64,000 nucleotides of DNA from Aeropyrum sp. (GTDB lineage Archaea > Thermoproteota > Thermoprotei_A > Sulfolobales > Acidilobaceae), in contig WAKF01000073.1 of NCBI GenBank assembly GCA_015523465.1, forward strand, positions 1 through 64,000, in the 5' to 3' direction. The position numbers were made by a program, and so were the translations under genes. Shown piece by piece: positions 44,787 through 53,449 of the stretch. The notes beneath the pieces were generated by a model, which did no database searches, was not told where the DNA came from, and saw only the letters and a list, made by a program, of their open reading frames with translations. Each line of letters opens with the position of its first letter. The first letter of the stretch is position 1.

Positions 44787-45821
44787 GTGAATGTGATGTC
44801 GGGGCTAGAGGCTAGGGTGTATAGGAGGGAGAAGCCGATACCAGAGTGGAAGATCAAGGTCGTCGAGGAGCTGGCCGACCTCTTCACGAAGCACCCGGTA
44901 GTGGCTATAGCCGACGTATCCTCAACGCCCACCTTCGTGATCCAGAAGGTTAGGAAGAAGTTGTGGCGTAAGTACGTGATGAGGGTTGCTAAGAAGAGGC
45001 TTATAATGAGGGCACTCAAGAAGGCTGGCATAGAGCTGGATGAGGGCGTGCTAGATGAACTCCTAAGGGGCCAAATAATGCTTGTCTTCGGCGAAGGAAA
45101 CCCCTTCAAGATGGTCAAGGAGATCGAGGCCGAGAAGGTCGCTATACCAGCTAAGCCCGGAGACGTTGCCGAGAGCGAGATCAGGATTCCAGAGGGCCCC
45201 ACAGACCTCACTCCAGGTCCTATCCTGAGCGTGTTTGGCAAGCTGAGGATACCATACCAGGTGAGAGGGGGTAAAATCTACATCGCCAAGGAGACCGTCG
45301 TTGCTAAGCCTGGCGACGTGATCTCTCCGGAACTCGCAGGCCTGCTCATGACACTCGGTATAAGGCCCTTCGAGAAGGGTGTCAGGGTCAAGGCGGTCCT
45401 AGACGGTGGCGTCCTGATCAGGGAGGAGGACCTACGAGTAGACATAGAGTCCCTCAAGTCGGACTTCATGGATGCCGCTAGGCTCGCTGTAGGCTTTGCA
45501 GCCGAGATCGGCTACCTAGCAGTCCCCGAGGCCCTACAGCTTATACTAGTCAGGGCTGAGGCCGCTGCTAGGAGGCTTGCAGCCGAGACGGCATTCCTAA
45601 CCCCCGACACGGCCCAGGACGTCATAGCCTCGGCGCTTGCTGAGGAGGCAGCACTGATAGCAGCGCTAGGACCTAAGGCCTCGGAGCTTGGTCTAGAGGC
45701 CCCAACTCAGCCGCAGCCAGAGAAGGCCGAGGAGGAGGCCAAGGAGGAAGAGAAGGAGGAGGCTGAGGAGAAGGAGGAAGAGGAGGGCCTTGACCTGGGA
45801 GGCCTCTTCGGAGGCTTCTAA
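44787..45821 (+). CDS. rplP0: Ribosomal stalk protein P0 (L10)
   Basis: Anchors the stalk to the GTPase centre and binds the P1 dimers. The N-terminal rRNA-binding domain has VVAIADVSSTPTFVIQKVRKKL. Helical P1-binding segments follow, then a Glu/Lys-rich hinge, and it closes with EEEGLDLGGLFGGF, the short motif shared with P1 that recruits translation factors. 344 aa. Starts 6 bp after L1. Confidence 0.96.
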   Translation: MNVMSGLEARVYRREKPIPEWKIKVVEELADLFTKHPVVAIADVSSTPTFVIQKVRKKLWRKYVMRVAKKRLIMRALKKAGIELDEGVLDELLRGQIMLVFGEGNPFKMVKEIEAEKVAIPAKPGDVAESEIRIPEGPTDLTPGPILSVFGKLRIPYQVRGGKIYIAKETVVAKPGDVISPELAGLLMTLGIRPFEKGVRVKAVLDGGVLIREEDLRVDIESLKSDFMDAARLAVGFAAEIGYLAVPEALQLILVRAEAAARRLAAETAFLTPDTAQDVIASALAEEAALIAALGPKASELGLEAPTQPQPEKAEEEAKEEEKEEAEEKEEEEGLDLGGLFGGF

Positions 45822-45872
45822 AGATAATAGGCCTCCAGCCTCACCCACAACCTAGCCTTGGGGGTGAAGGGA

Positions 45873-46217
45873 GTGGCTCAGGAAGGCAAAGCCTATATCC
45901 ACCTGGTGTTGGCCCTCTACTACTCTGGCAAGGAGATCAATGAGGAGACCCTGAAGAAGGCTGCAGAGGCCGTCGGCCTTCCAGTGGATGAGTCGAAGAT
46001 TAAGATGCTAGTGGCTAGCCTGGAGGAGATAAACCTGGAGGAGGTTGTGAAGCAGGCTGTCGCAGCTCCGGTTGCAGCCCCTGTAGCGGCGCCTGCAGCC
46101 CAGGAAGCCTCTGCTGAGGCTGCGGGTAAGGAAGAGGAGGAGAAGAAGGAGGAAGAGGAGAAGAAGGAAGAGGAGGTATCATACGAAGGTATCGGGGACC
46201 TTTTCGGGGGCTTCTAA
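45873..46217 (+). CDS. rpl12: Ribosomal stalk protein P1 (L12)
   Basis: Acidic stalk protein. The N-terminal dimerising helices (HLVLALYYSGKEINEETLKK), an Ala-Pro hinge and an acidic Glu/Lys stretch are followed by YEGIGDLFGGF, the same ending as P0. GTG 45873 is chosen because GGGGGTGAAGGG is just upstream; the frame is open to 45858. About 114 aa, as expected. Confidence 0.95.
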   Translation: MAQEGKAYIHLVLALYYSGKEINEETLKKAAEAVGLPVDESKIKMLVASLEEINLEEVVKQAVAAPVAAPVAAPAAQEASAEAAGKEEEEKKEEEEKKEEEVSYEGIGDLFGGF

Positions 46218-46357
46218 TCGTAGGATGTGTGCAAGCCTCTCGTCTCTTCACTGTTTTGTCGCAAAGGAAGGATCCAGTAGTCCCACTCTCTTCTCCTATA
46301 AATCCTACATAATGTAATTGATTTAGGGTATCAAGTGGTAAAGCTTAGTGAAGCTCC

Positions 46358-46909
46358 TTAACCTCCCGTTTCCTCCGTCTCGACAGGCCTCACGTCGTCT
46401 ATGGGTATGGTAACTGTAATCGTACTTCCCCCCCTCAGGTTCACGTCTTGGAGGGTTATGGTGACTTCGCCCTTCCTTTCGTTAACGTCTATTACGCGGG
46501 CTCTGAAGCCCTTGAAGGGACCTGATACGATCTCTACCATTTGGCCCTTGCTGAGTTTGAGTGCTCTGGCTTCAGGCGGTTTTACCAGGTTTATTACCTC
46601 GTCTATGCTCATGTCCGCGAGCTTAACTCTCTTAACATCTCTTATCCTCCTCACGGCAGTATAGACGTCGCCTGGGTCTCCGGCTTCGATCACGATGTAG
46701 CCTTTGAGGGCATAGGGCACGATCACACTCCTTATATCTAAGCCTAGGGCCCGGGCCCTCTCCATGATCATAGCCGCTACTTTAACCTCCGTCCCCCCCT
46801 TCACGCTGACAAGGAAGAACCTCGATGGCGGGAGGGGCTCCGTCTCTTCCTCCGCCTCCGCAGCGCCTTCCAAGGGCTTTTCTTCTACTGCCTCCCTAGC
46901 GTCCTCCAT
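46358..46909 (-). CDS. spt5: Transcription elongation factor Spt5 (NusG)
   Basis: Binds the RNA polymerase clamp with Spt4. NGN domain: RFFLVSVKGGTEVKVAAMI, YALKGYIVIEAGDPGDV. KOW domain: KGQMVEIVSGPFKGFRARVIDVN. An unusual 30-residue acidic N-terminal extension (Glu/Ala-rich) precedes the NGN domain. 183 aa. It follows secE by 6 bp on the same strand and is convergent to the stalk operon, rather than leading it as in many archaea. Confidence 0.95.
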   Translation of the reverse strand: MEDAREAVEEKPLEGAAEAEEETEPLPPSRFFLVSVKGGTEVKVAAMIMERARALGLDIRSVIVPYALKGYIVIEAGDPGDVYTAVRRIRDVKRVKLADMSIDEVINLVKPPEARALKLSKGQMVEIVSGPFKGFRARVIDVNERKGEVTITLQDVNLRGGSTITVTIPIDDVRPVETEETGG

Positions 46910-46915
46910 ACGCCT

Positions 46916-47116
46916 TCACCCGCCGGTTAGTAGGATGTAGATCAGGTGTATTAAATAGCCGATGCTTCCTACAAGCAGGAAGCCCATGATATTCAGCCTG
47001 AGGAGGAGGTTAAACTCCTCCTCGTCGGGCTTCCTGGAAAGCATTAGTATACGCCGCCAAATCGTTATATAGTGCCTAGCCTTAGAGGTTATCGCCGACG
47101 CCACAGCACCAGCCAC
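46916..47116 (-). CDS. secE: Protein translocase subunit SecE / Sec61 gamma
   Basis: 66 aa with one amphipathic helix (YITIWRRILMLSRKPDEEEF) and one membrane helix (LNIMGFLLVGSIGYLIHLIYILL), the Sec61-gamma layout. GTG start. A TATA-like TATTTAAC at 47146-47153 lies 30 bp upstream, suggesting its own leaderless promoter despite following fumB on the same strand. Confidence 0.9.
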   Translation of the reverse strand: MAGAVASAITSKARHYITIWRRILMLSRKPDEEEFNLLLRLNIMGFLLVGSIGYLIHLIYILLTGG

Positions 47117-47162
47117 CCAGCTAGGGCTACGCTGGGGGGAGTTAAATAGGGTGGTGTGGGCT

Positions 47163-47720
47163 CTAGTAGGTTCCAGTTCCCTTATGGAGGCTCGAGCCCC
47201 TGCTATCCATAGTCACTATTAGGGGGCCGAAGTCCTCTACCTCGAGTACCCAGAGGGCCTCGGGTACCCCCAGGTCTAGCCAGTGCACATCTACAACCCT
47301 CTTAATGGAGAGGGCTGCTAGGGATCCTGCGCCTCCCGTGAAGACAGCGTAGGCGGCTCCAACCTTCATGAGGGCCTTGAGGGTCCTCGAGCCCATGCCA
47401 CCCTTGCCTATCACAAGCCTAGCCCCAGTAGCCTGTAGGACCTCAGCCATCACACTCTCCATCCTCATGCTCGTGGTGGGGCCTGCAGCCAGCACTACCC
47501 ATCCACCGGGCGTCTTGACGGCGTGGGGCCCGCAGTGGTATATAACGCCGCCCCGAAGGTCCACTGGGAGCCTTCTACCCGACTCGACGTACTCTAGGAT
47601 CCTCCTATGAGCCTTATCCCTAGCTGTAACCACTATCCCCGTGAGGTAGACTATATCCCCGGCCCTGAGCCTCCTAGCCTCCCCCTCCGAGATGGGAGTC
47701 TCAAGCCTGTAGACCGCCAA
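47163..47720 (-). CDS. Class I fumarase / tartrate-dehydratase-type hydro-lyase, beta subunit
   Basis: Small subunit of the two-chain iron-sulfur hydro-lyase family. RLRAGDIVYLTGIVVTARDKAHRRI is the family opening, and YHCGPHAVKTPGG and AAGPTTSMRMESV are active-site strands. VIGKGGMGSRTL and FTGGAGSLAA follow. 185 aa. It starts 6 bp after the alpha subunit. Could be fumarase of the citric-acid cycle or another C4/C5-acid dehydratase; the operon partners favour the second (inference). Confidence 0.88.
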   Translation of the reverse strand: MAVYRLETPISEGEARRLRAGDIVYLTGIVVTARDKAHRRILEYVESGRRLPVDLRGGVIYHCGPHAVKTPGGWVVLAAGPTTSMRMESVMAEVLQATGARLVIGKGGMGSRTLKALMKVGAAYAVFTGGAGSLAALSIKRVVDVHWLDLGVPEALWVLEVEDFGPLIVTMDSRGSSLHKGTGTY

Positions 47721-47726
47721 GGCAGC

Positions 47727-48701
47727 CTACACCCTCAAGACCAGGCCTGAGGGGTGTGTTATGGGTGTGAGGGCCTCTTCCAAGCTTATCCTGCGGGGGG
47801 CGCAGGCGTCGTTGGATGGCGCTAGGTGCTCGCTGACTATTGTGGCTTCGCCTGTGGGTAGGACCTCCACAGTAGCCCTCCTAGCCGACCAGCACATCGT
47901 GGAGACGGCTACAGCTAGCACTGCGGTGTGCCTGTAAGAGTATTCTATCTTCACGTCCAAGGCTGTAGCAAGCCCCCCGAGACCCTGGGGTCCGAGGCCG
48001 AGCCTGTTAACTCTAGCTAGTAGCTCCTCCTCCATAGCAGCTATCCTATCGTCCCAGTGCCTCTCCCCCACAGGCCTGAAGAGTGCCTTCCTCGAGAGCC
48101 TTACAGCCTCTGCAGCAGTGCCTGCAAAGCCTACCCCAACTATCACCGGGGGGCAAGCTAGGGGGCCGTACTTCTCCAGGGACTCCCTCACAAGGCTCCA
48201 CGCAGCCTCTACAAGGGGTGTTGTGGGGGTGTAGATCTTGAGGGCCGAGGGCTTCTCGCTACCACCACCCTTAGCGGCGAAGTGTATCCGAAGGGAGTCG
48301 CCCTCCACCAGCTCAACCTCCACGACCGGTAGCCCGAGGCCCGTGTTGTCGCCCGTGTTCCTAGAGGTTAACGGGTCTACTGCGTTGGGCCTAAGCAGAC
48401 CCTTCAGTGTAGCCCTTCTAACGGCCTCTTCAAGCAGCGTGTAAAGCTTGCTCCTAACCGGGAACCCGTCTCCCAGCTCAACGAGGAAGTGCGGGGTTCC
48501 AGTGTCCTGGCATAGGGGGAGGCCTCTCCCGCACGACAGCTCCATAGTCCTTATCATGGACTCTAGTACCTTGGAGGCTATAGGGCTCTCCTCCTTCTCC
48601 CAAGCCCTGACTATAGCCCTATACACATCCCCCGGCATGAACCTCACAGCGGATGCTATGGCTGCGTATGCAGCCCGTGTTACGCTATCTTCTAGGCTCA
48701 A
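47727..48701 (-). CDS. Class I fumarase / tartrate-dehydratase-type hydro-lyase, alpha subunit
   Basis: Large subunit with the [4Fe-4S] cluster, whose cysteines lie in GLPLCQDTGTPHF (around residue 63), GPLACPPVIVGVGFAGTA (around 183) and AVSTMCWSARRAT (around 271). RNTGDNTGLGLP lies on the substrate side. 324 aa. Overlaps prpD by 17 bp and is followed by the beta subunit. Substrates of the family include fumarate, L-tartrate and mesaconate. Confidence 0.88.
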   Translation of the reverse strand: MSLEDSVTRAAYAAIASAVRFMPGDVYRAIVRAWEKEESPIASKVLESMIRTMELSCGRGLPLCQDTGTPHFLVELGDGFPVRSKLYTLLEEAVRRATLKGLLRPNAVDPLTSRNTGDNTGLGLPVVEVELVEGDSLRIHFAAKGGGSEKPSALKIYTPTTPLVEAAWSLVRESLEKYGPLACPPVIVGVGFAGTAAEAVRLSRKALFRPVGERHWDDRIAAMEEELLARVNRLGLGPQGLGGLATALDVKIEYSYRHTAVLAVAVSTMCWSARRATVEVLPTGEATIVSEHLAPSNDACAPRRISLEEALTPITHPSGLVLRV

Positions 48702-49977
48702 CCCCTAGCACCTCGCCTAGAGACGCTGACTCGCCGGCCCTCGCCAGGTCCTCTGCTACACGCGCAATCCTAGGGTCGCCTGCCTCCCTCGCTAGGCTCC
48801 TAGCCTTCCCCACTATATCCTCAAGGCTAACGTTAACCCCCCGGTAACCTGGCGGCTCCTCTACGACCTCCTCCACCACAGAGCCTCCAGCGTGGACCCT
48901 AACCATAGCCGGCTGCCTTTCAGGGTAGGCCTCAGTATACTCGTCTGACACGCTCACAACGATCTTCTCCATAAGCCTCTTCACTACAGGGTCCCTAAGC
49001 CCCCTCTCGACCTCCCCCAAGCCTAGCCTTCCGTAGGCTAGGGAGGCGGCTATTAGGTAGCGTAGGCTAAACCTAGCCTCCCCCACAGTCCGGGGAGACG
49101 CTATACCAGCCACCCTAGCAGCCTCCTCTCCAACAACGACCTCAACCCTCTCTACTCCCTCAGGACCCCCAACCTTCTCCCGGGCCCTCAAGGCGGCATG
49201 GATGGCTGAGTGAGTATGCCTACATGCAGGGTAAAACTTGTAGCCGTTGTAGAGTATCATGGGGTCTCGCGGTAGGACCTCCAGCATACACCTATCGAAG
49301 TAGTGTAGCTCGCACGCTTCCTCCAAAACCCTACTCTCCACCTTCATACCCCTGGTGCTCAAGGCTGCGAGGACGCCAGTAGCTGCTGCATGGGCTGTAG
49401 AGTGGGGTTTAATGTCGCCCCGCCTGGGGACGTTCCATAGCCCGCCCATGTAGTTTACAGCCACGGCTATGGCGGACTCAACGTGGCCCTCCAGTAGTAG
49501 CGATGCTGAGGCGGCAGCCCCTGCAGAGCCTGCGGTTGCCGTCGTATGCCATACAGCGTAGTAACCCCTCCCGCCCATAGCGCCTATAGCCCCCGCAGCC
49601 TCGTAGCCAGCAGCTACGGCACGCAGGACCTCCCCCAGGCTAGCATCAAGGCCCACAGCTATTATAGCCGGGACGACCACAGCCCCAGCGTGCACGTAGC
49701 CCCTGGCGAGCCAGTCGTCTAGCTCTAGAGCGTGGGCTAGGAACCCGTTTGCAGCCGCAGCCTCCAGGGTCCCAGCCCTCTTCCACGACCCCAAGACTAG
49801 AGATCTCCCGCCCGACTCTCCATGCATCGTCGGCGGGGGGCCTGCGAGCCCGTATGCAGCGGCTGCGACTGCTATAGTGTCTATGAGGGCCTTCCTAGCC
49901 TCCTCCAGCGCCCTAGGATCCCTGGAGGCCCTCTCAACCCTCTCCATAACACCCTCTAGGAGGCTTGAGCCACTCAA
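48685..49977 (-). CDS. MmgE/PrpD-family protein
   Basis: All-helical MmgE/PrpD protein (2-methylcitrate dehydratase, cis-aconitate decarboxylase and relatives). HALELDDWLARGYVHAGAVVVPA (quoted in part; around residues 81-103) is the family catalytic block, GYEAAGAIG and WHTTATAGSAGAAASA follow, and YNGYKFYPACRHTHSAI (around 241) carries the conserved K-x-Y-P-x-C-x-x-x-H substrate motif. 430 aa. The gene lies between DUF4387 and the hydro-lyase pair. Confidence 0.88.
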   Translation of the reverse strand: MSGSSLLEGVMERVERASRDPRALEEARKALIDTIAVAAAAYGLAGPPPTMHGESGGRSLVLGSWKRAGTLEAAAANGFLAHALELDDWLARGYVHAGAVVVPAIIAVGLDASLGEVLRAVAAGYEAAGAIGAMGGRGYYAVWHTTATAGSAGAAASASLLLEGHVESAIAVAVNYMGGLWNVPRRGDIKPHSTAHAAATGVLAALSTRGMKVESRVLEEACELHYFDRCMLEVLPRDPMILYNGYKFYPACRHTHSAIHAALRAREKVGGPEGVERVEVVVGEEAARVAGIASPRTVGEARFSLRYLIAASLAYGRLGLGEVERGLRDPVVKRLMEKIVVSVSDEYTEAYPERQPAMVRVHAGGSVVEEVVEEPPGYRGVNVSLEDIVGKARSLAREAGDPRIARVAEDLARAGESASLGEVLGVEPRR

Positions 49978-50028
49978 CCCCCAGCCCTCAAGCGTTAAGC
50001 GTTGGGTTTCGAGCGGGATTAATGGTTG

Positions 50029-50340
50029 CTAGCAGCCTTCCACCTCAAGGCCTATTAGGGGGGCGTGCTGCTGCGCCCCATAGACGTCCCGGTCTCCGGG
50101 CTCACCCGCTGGGGTCTCCCTCCGTAGGACTATCTTCACGGCGTTAGCCCAGGGAACCTTCACCACCGAGACGACCCTATCCAGGGGCACGTTATAGAGG
50201 TCCGCCACCCTAGCGGGGGTTAGGACCTCAGCCACCCTCTCCATGCACTCCCTAGAGGGGAGTATGATATCTATCGTTAGGAGGAAGGGCCCGGCATTCT
50301 TAGACCTGAGGGCAACCGCGACGTCGTAGAGCCTAGCCAC
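50029..50340 (-). CDS. DUF4387 protein
   Basis: 103 aa. LRSKNAGPFLLTIDIILPS and VVKVPWANAVKIVLRR are the two conserved blocks of DUF4387, which elsewhere occurs fused to the C-terminus of AtuA-type proteins. Here it is a separate gene that overlaps atuA by 8 bp, so it is probably a subunit of the same enzyme. Confidence 0.83.
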   Translation of the reverse strand: MARLYDVAVALRSKNAGPFLLTIDIILPSRECMERVAEVLTPARVADLYNVPLDRVVSVVKVPWANAVKIVLRRETPAGEPGDRDVYGAQQHAPLIGLEVEGC

Positions 50341-51715
50341 CGCCAGCCACCTCGACCCGGGTATACCTGCCTCCCGACAGCTCTAGAAGCTCTATCGACG
50401 CAAGCTCTAGGGGTTCCCTGAGCTCGGCTAGGTGCCAGACACTCCACCTGTAAGCCTCGCCAGCGTAAGCCTCCGAGGGGCTCAAGGGGAACGCCAGGTT
50501 ACCCCCAGTCGACTTCCTCCCCCTCCAACCCCAGTGCATTAGCATGCTCCTAGCCAGCGCTAGGGCGTCCCTCGCCTCCTCCCTACTAGGGGCTATGGAT
50601 TCGAGTAGCAGCCCAACCTCCCTTAGGGGGCTCTTCCAGGGGGTGCTAGAGCCCATGACCCCGTCCCTACCGTAGACTCTCAGGTAGAGCCTAGCCCTGG
50701 GGTGCCTCCGTAGGACCTCCCCCTCAACCTCCCTGAATATCAAGTCTAGCCTCTCAATAAACCCTGGATCCGTGGAGCCAGCTACCATCACGTACCTGTA
50801 GCCCACCCTCTCGGCACCCTCAAGCTTGACAAGGTACCTCTCAGCCTCAACCCAAAAGGCGCCCCGGGCTAGGACCTCCCCCCCGAGGTCAACGTACTCT
50901 ACCCTAGAAAGGTCTGCGTAGCCCCCTGGCAGGACCTCCCTGAAGGGGTCTGCCCTCTCGTAGAGGCTGTGCTCTGCTACAGAGGCTATCGTAACCCTCC
51001 TACTTGGGGAGGGGGAGGCTAGCCTAACATAATCCACGCCCACAAAGGCTAGGAGCCCGTCACTCCCTGCTGGGGGGTCTGCGGCCAGGGCTCCGCACTC
51101 CAGTATCTTCCCCGCTAGAACCGCAACCCCCCGGTTAACACCCTCAACCACTAGCGGGGCTGCGAAGGGGGCTGCGTCTACGCTCCTACCAGCCACAACC
51201 ACGTCGGGCTCCCACAGTCTCAAGGCCTCTATGAAGGGCTCCAGCCCTTGCTGTGCCACTACTACGGAGTTGAGGGCACGCTCGAGCCGAAACTCGGGGG
51301 CTCCGGGGTCTGCAGGCCCAACTATCCTACCCTCACCCGCCAGCTTCCTCAGCCTCCCGGGTGTGACGTCTGAGTATATCACGGCTACGGTGAGCCTCTT
51401 ACCATCCGAGGCCTCTGCAAGGCCTTTGAGCGTCAGCTCAACATGCCTCCTAGAGCCCCCACCGCCAGCACTACCTATAAGCAGAGGCACACCTTCAACC
51501 CCGAAGACCTCTAGTAGAACCTTGAGATCCCTAACCATGCCCGAGTATGAGGCGAAGTTCTCGCCAGAGCCCAGGTAGTAGGGTCCCGGGTCCGTAGAGC
51601 CCCCGTCAACCCCTACATAGTCCACGCCTATCCTGGCAGCCTTCTCGGCGGACTCTCGAGGGAACCCGTAGCCGAGGATCGCTGTGGGCGAGTAGACTAC
51701 GATCTCTCTCCCCAA
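50333..51715 (-). CDS. AtuA-like (DUF1446) protein
   Basis: 460-aa protein of the acyclic-terpene-utilisation AtuA/DUF1446 family. VDYVGVDGGSTDPGPYYLG (around residue 32), LIGSAGGGGSRRHVE (around 79), ECGALAADPPAGSDGL and VYGRDGVMGSS are typical conserved stretches. Biochemical activity is not established. TTG start with GGGG upstream. First gene of the five-gene operon. Confidence 0.83.
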   Translation of the reverse strand: MGREIVVYSPTAILGYGFPRESAEKAARIGVDYVGVDGGSTDPGPYYLGSGENFASYSGMVRDLKVLLEVFGVEGVPLLIGSAGGGGSRRHVELTLKGLAEASDGKRLTVAVIYSDVTPGRLRKLAGEGRIVGPADPGAPEFRLERALNSVVVAQQGLEPFIEALRLWEPDVVVAGRSVDAAPFAAPLVVEGVNRGVAVLAGKILECGALAADPPAGSDGLLAFVGVDYVRLASPSPSRRVTIASVAEHSLYERADPFREVLPGGYADLSRVEYVDLGGEVLARGAFWVEAERYLVKLEGAERVGYRYVMVAGSTDPGFIERLDLIFREVEGEVLRRHPRARLYLRVYGRDGVMGSSTPWKSPLREVGLLLESIAPSREEARDALALARSMLMHWGWRGRKSTGGNLAFPLSPSEAYAGEAYRWSVWHLAELREPLELASIELLELSGGRYTRVEVAGGG

Positions 51716-51795
51716 CCCCAGTCACACCATTAAACCGGAGAGTGTGATCTCGAGGCCAAACTAGGATTTACGTCGTGTTAAGGGTTCTCAGAGGC

Positions 51796-52617
51796 CTACC
51801 TCCTAAACGCCATTACTATGGCGAGCCTCGCCACAATGAATATTGAGAGTAGGACCTGCAACATTAAGAGAGCTTTTATGGGTATGATGTGGCTCCCTTC
51901 CATATTATATAGTAGGATGTCTATGACTAGTAGTAGTAGGAGAGCCTGTAGTAGGACGGAGATGTCTATAACTATATCTAGGAGCTTGTCTACGGGTACC
52001 CAGGGGTTATACAGTATTATCGGGTACTTGACTGTTAGCATTGTGAGGCCCAGAGCAATTACTCCGGGCGATATGAAGGGGAGTATGGCGAGCAGCATTA
52101 ACTCCTTACTTACTAGGCTAGTTGGGCTTCCCTCGGTATTAAAGTTCACCGCCACCTTGCTAGGAAGTGAGGGGTAGGCTAGCGCCACGACGAGGATAGT
52201 GGTGGCGGTTGTGAGAGCTACCACTATGAGTTTAGCCTTACTCACCCTTGCCACCTTTAGAGGCACGACGGGCTCATCCCTAGCCCCCTCCGGAGGCTTT
52301 GTAAGGGACTCGTACTCAGCTAGCCTCTTAGCCCTAAAGGCTAGCGCTATAAGCGCTATAGTCAGGCTTGATAGGTAGAAGGCCTTGGAGACGGCGCTGC
52401 CAGGGAACAGCGTTTCAAGTATTAGGGTGGCAACCCCGATCAACACTAATATGACTCCAGCCTCCCTGTTAACCCTAGCCCACACACTATGCGAGAGTAG
52501 CGTGTAGCCTATCCTATACCCTAACAGCAGGTTCCTTGGGATCCTATGGGAGAAGAGGGCTAGGAGTAAGCCTGTTACGACGGTTAACACCACCGCCGCT
52601 ACAAACTCTGAGGGCAC
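51796..52617 (-). CDS. SdpI-like / DUF1648 membrane protein
   Basis: Two family blocks. The N-terminal part has IPRNLLLGYRIGYTLLSHSVW and NREAG (SdpI immunity pattern). The later SLPSKVAVNFNTEGSPTSLVS is the DUF1648 'P-x-h-F-N-x-x-G-x-P' motif. About seven membrane helices. 273 aa. In Bacillus SdpI gives immunity to a killing peptide and signals to a repressor; the PadR gene immediately upstream here is analogous in layout. Confidence 0.8.
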   Translation of the reverse strand: MPSEFVAAVVLTVVTGLLLALFSHRIPRNLLLGYRIGYTLLSHSVWARVNREAGVILVLIGVATLILETLFPGSAVSKAFYLSSLTIALIALAFRAKRLAEYESLTKPPEGARDEPVVPLKVARVSKAKLIVVALTTATTILVVALAYPSLPSKVAVNFNTEGSPTSLVSKELMLLAILPFISPGVIALGLTMLTVKYPIILYNPWVPVDKLLDIVIDISVLLQALLLLLVIDILLYNMEGSHIIPIKALLMLQVLLSIFIVARLAIVMAFRR

Positions 52618-52985
52618 TAGCCTCCACCCTCATAGAGCCTACTAGCCTTCTCTAGCACCTTAACCAGCCTTGCCACCTCTTCTCTCAGCTCCCTCAGCGT
52701 CTCATAGCCCCTGGGCGTCAGCTCGTAGTACTTCCTCGGGGGCCCCCTACCGCCGGGGAGCCCCCAGTAGGACCTCACGAGCCCCCTCCTCTCCAGCTCC
52801 TTCAGGGTCTCGTAGACTGTGCTCTCGCTCGGGTTAAGGTAGCCTTCCGTGAACCTCGCTATCTCGGTTAGGAGCATGTAGCCGTAGACCCTCCCCTTCA
52901 CCTTTAGAATTGATAGTATCAAGTAGGCGTAGACCCCCGCCTTCAAGTATCTTAGCAGCTTCTTTGTGGGGTCGCCCGCATTCAA
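52617..52985 (-). CDS. PadR-family transcriptional regulator
   Basis: Winged-helix repressor. YAYLILSILKVKGRVYGYMLLTEI and STVYETLKELERRGLVRS-YW match PadR, as does GPPRKYYELTPRGYETL in the wing. 122 aa. TTG start. Overlaps the SdpI-like gene by one base and the preceding membrane gene by 4, so it probably controls this operon. Confidence 0.92.
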   Translation of the reverse strand: MNAGDPTKKLLRYLKAGVYAYLILSILKVKGRVYGYMLLTEIARFTEGYLNPSESTVYETLKELERRGLVRSYWGLPGGRGPPRKYYELTPRGYETLRELREEVARLVKVLEKASRLYEGGG

Positions 52986-53449
52986 TACCGCTCACTAGCA
53001 TACTTTAAATTGTCCGGGCCTCTCCAGTATTTTGCTAGCAGGGCTAGTACTACCGTATATACTATCCCTGAGAAGGCGTTAGTCGCTATCTTGGATGCGT
53101 CGCCGCCAAAGAGTAGGTTTGGGATCACTAGCAGGCCCGTGAAAGCAAGGCCTGCCATGACGGCAGTGTATGGAGACCCCATCTTAAACTTTGAATCCAG
53201 GTACTCGTGTAGGCCTCCGAAGACCACGCCTAGAAGGGTAATGATTATTGCTACTATTACGCCTGAAAGCTTTAGCGCGAGGCTAATATACTCTACACTA
53301 ACCTCTCCAACCCCTAGCATCCCCCTCCTCTCGACCTCTTCTATCACAGCCTCCGGGCTAGGTAGGGTGGCGTATACTATGATGGCCGTTACAACGCCGG
53401 AGACCAGGCCTGCTACAGCCCCATTTCTAACATACCAGCTCTCCGCCAT
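52982..53449 (-). CDS. Small membrane protein, unknown (DUF5518-like pattern)
   Basis: 155 aa with four helices (residues about 9-27, 52-80, 91-112, 127-143). The helix pairing and Gly-rich first helix (GAVAGLVSGVVTAIIVY) are reminiscent of small archaeal 'DUF5518' proteins, but I cannot confirm that. Overlaps the PrsW-like gene by 37 bp, unusually long, so translational coupling is likely. Confidence 0.65.
   Translation of the reverse strand: MAESWYVRNGAVAGLVSGVVTAIIVYATLPSPEAVIEEVERRGMLGVGEVSVEYISLALKLSGVIVAIIITLLGVVFGGLHEYLDSKFKMGSPYTAVMAGLAFTGLLVIPNLLFGGDASKIATNAFSGIVYTVVLALLAKYWRGPDNLKYASERY

Noticed and set aside
46015..46251. Minus-strand frame opposite the P1 gene
   Set aside because: Pro/Ser-rich mirror of the Glu/Lys hinge of rpl12.
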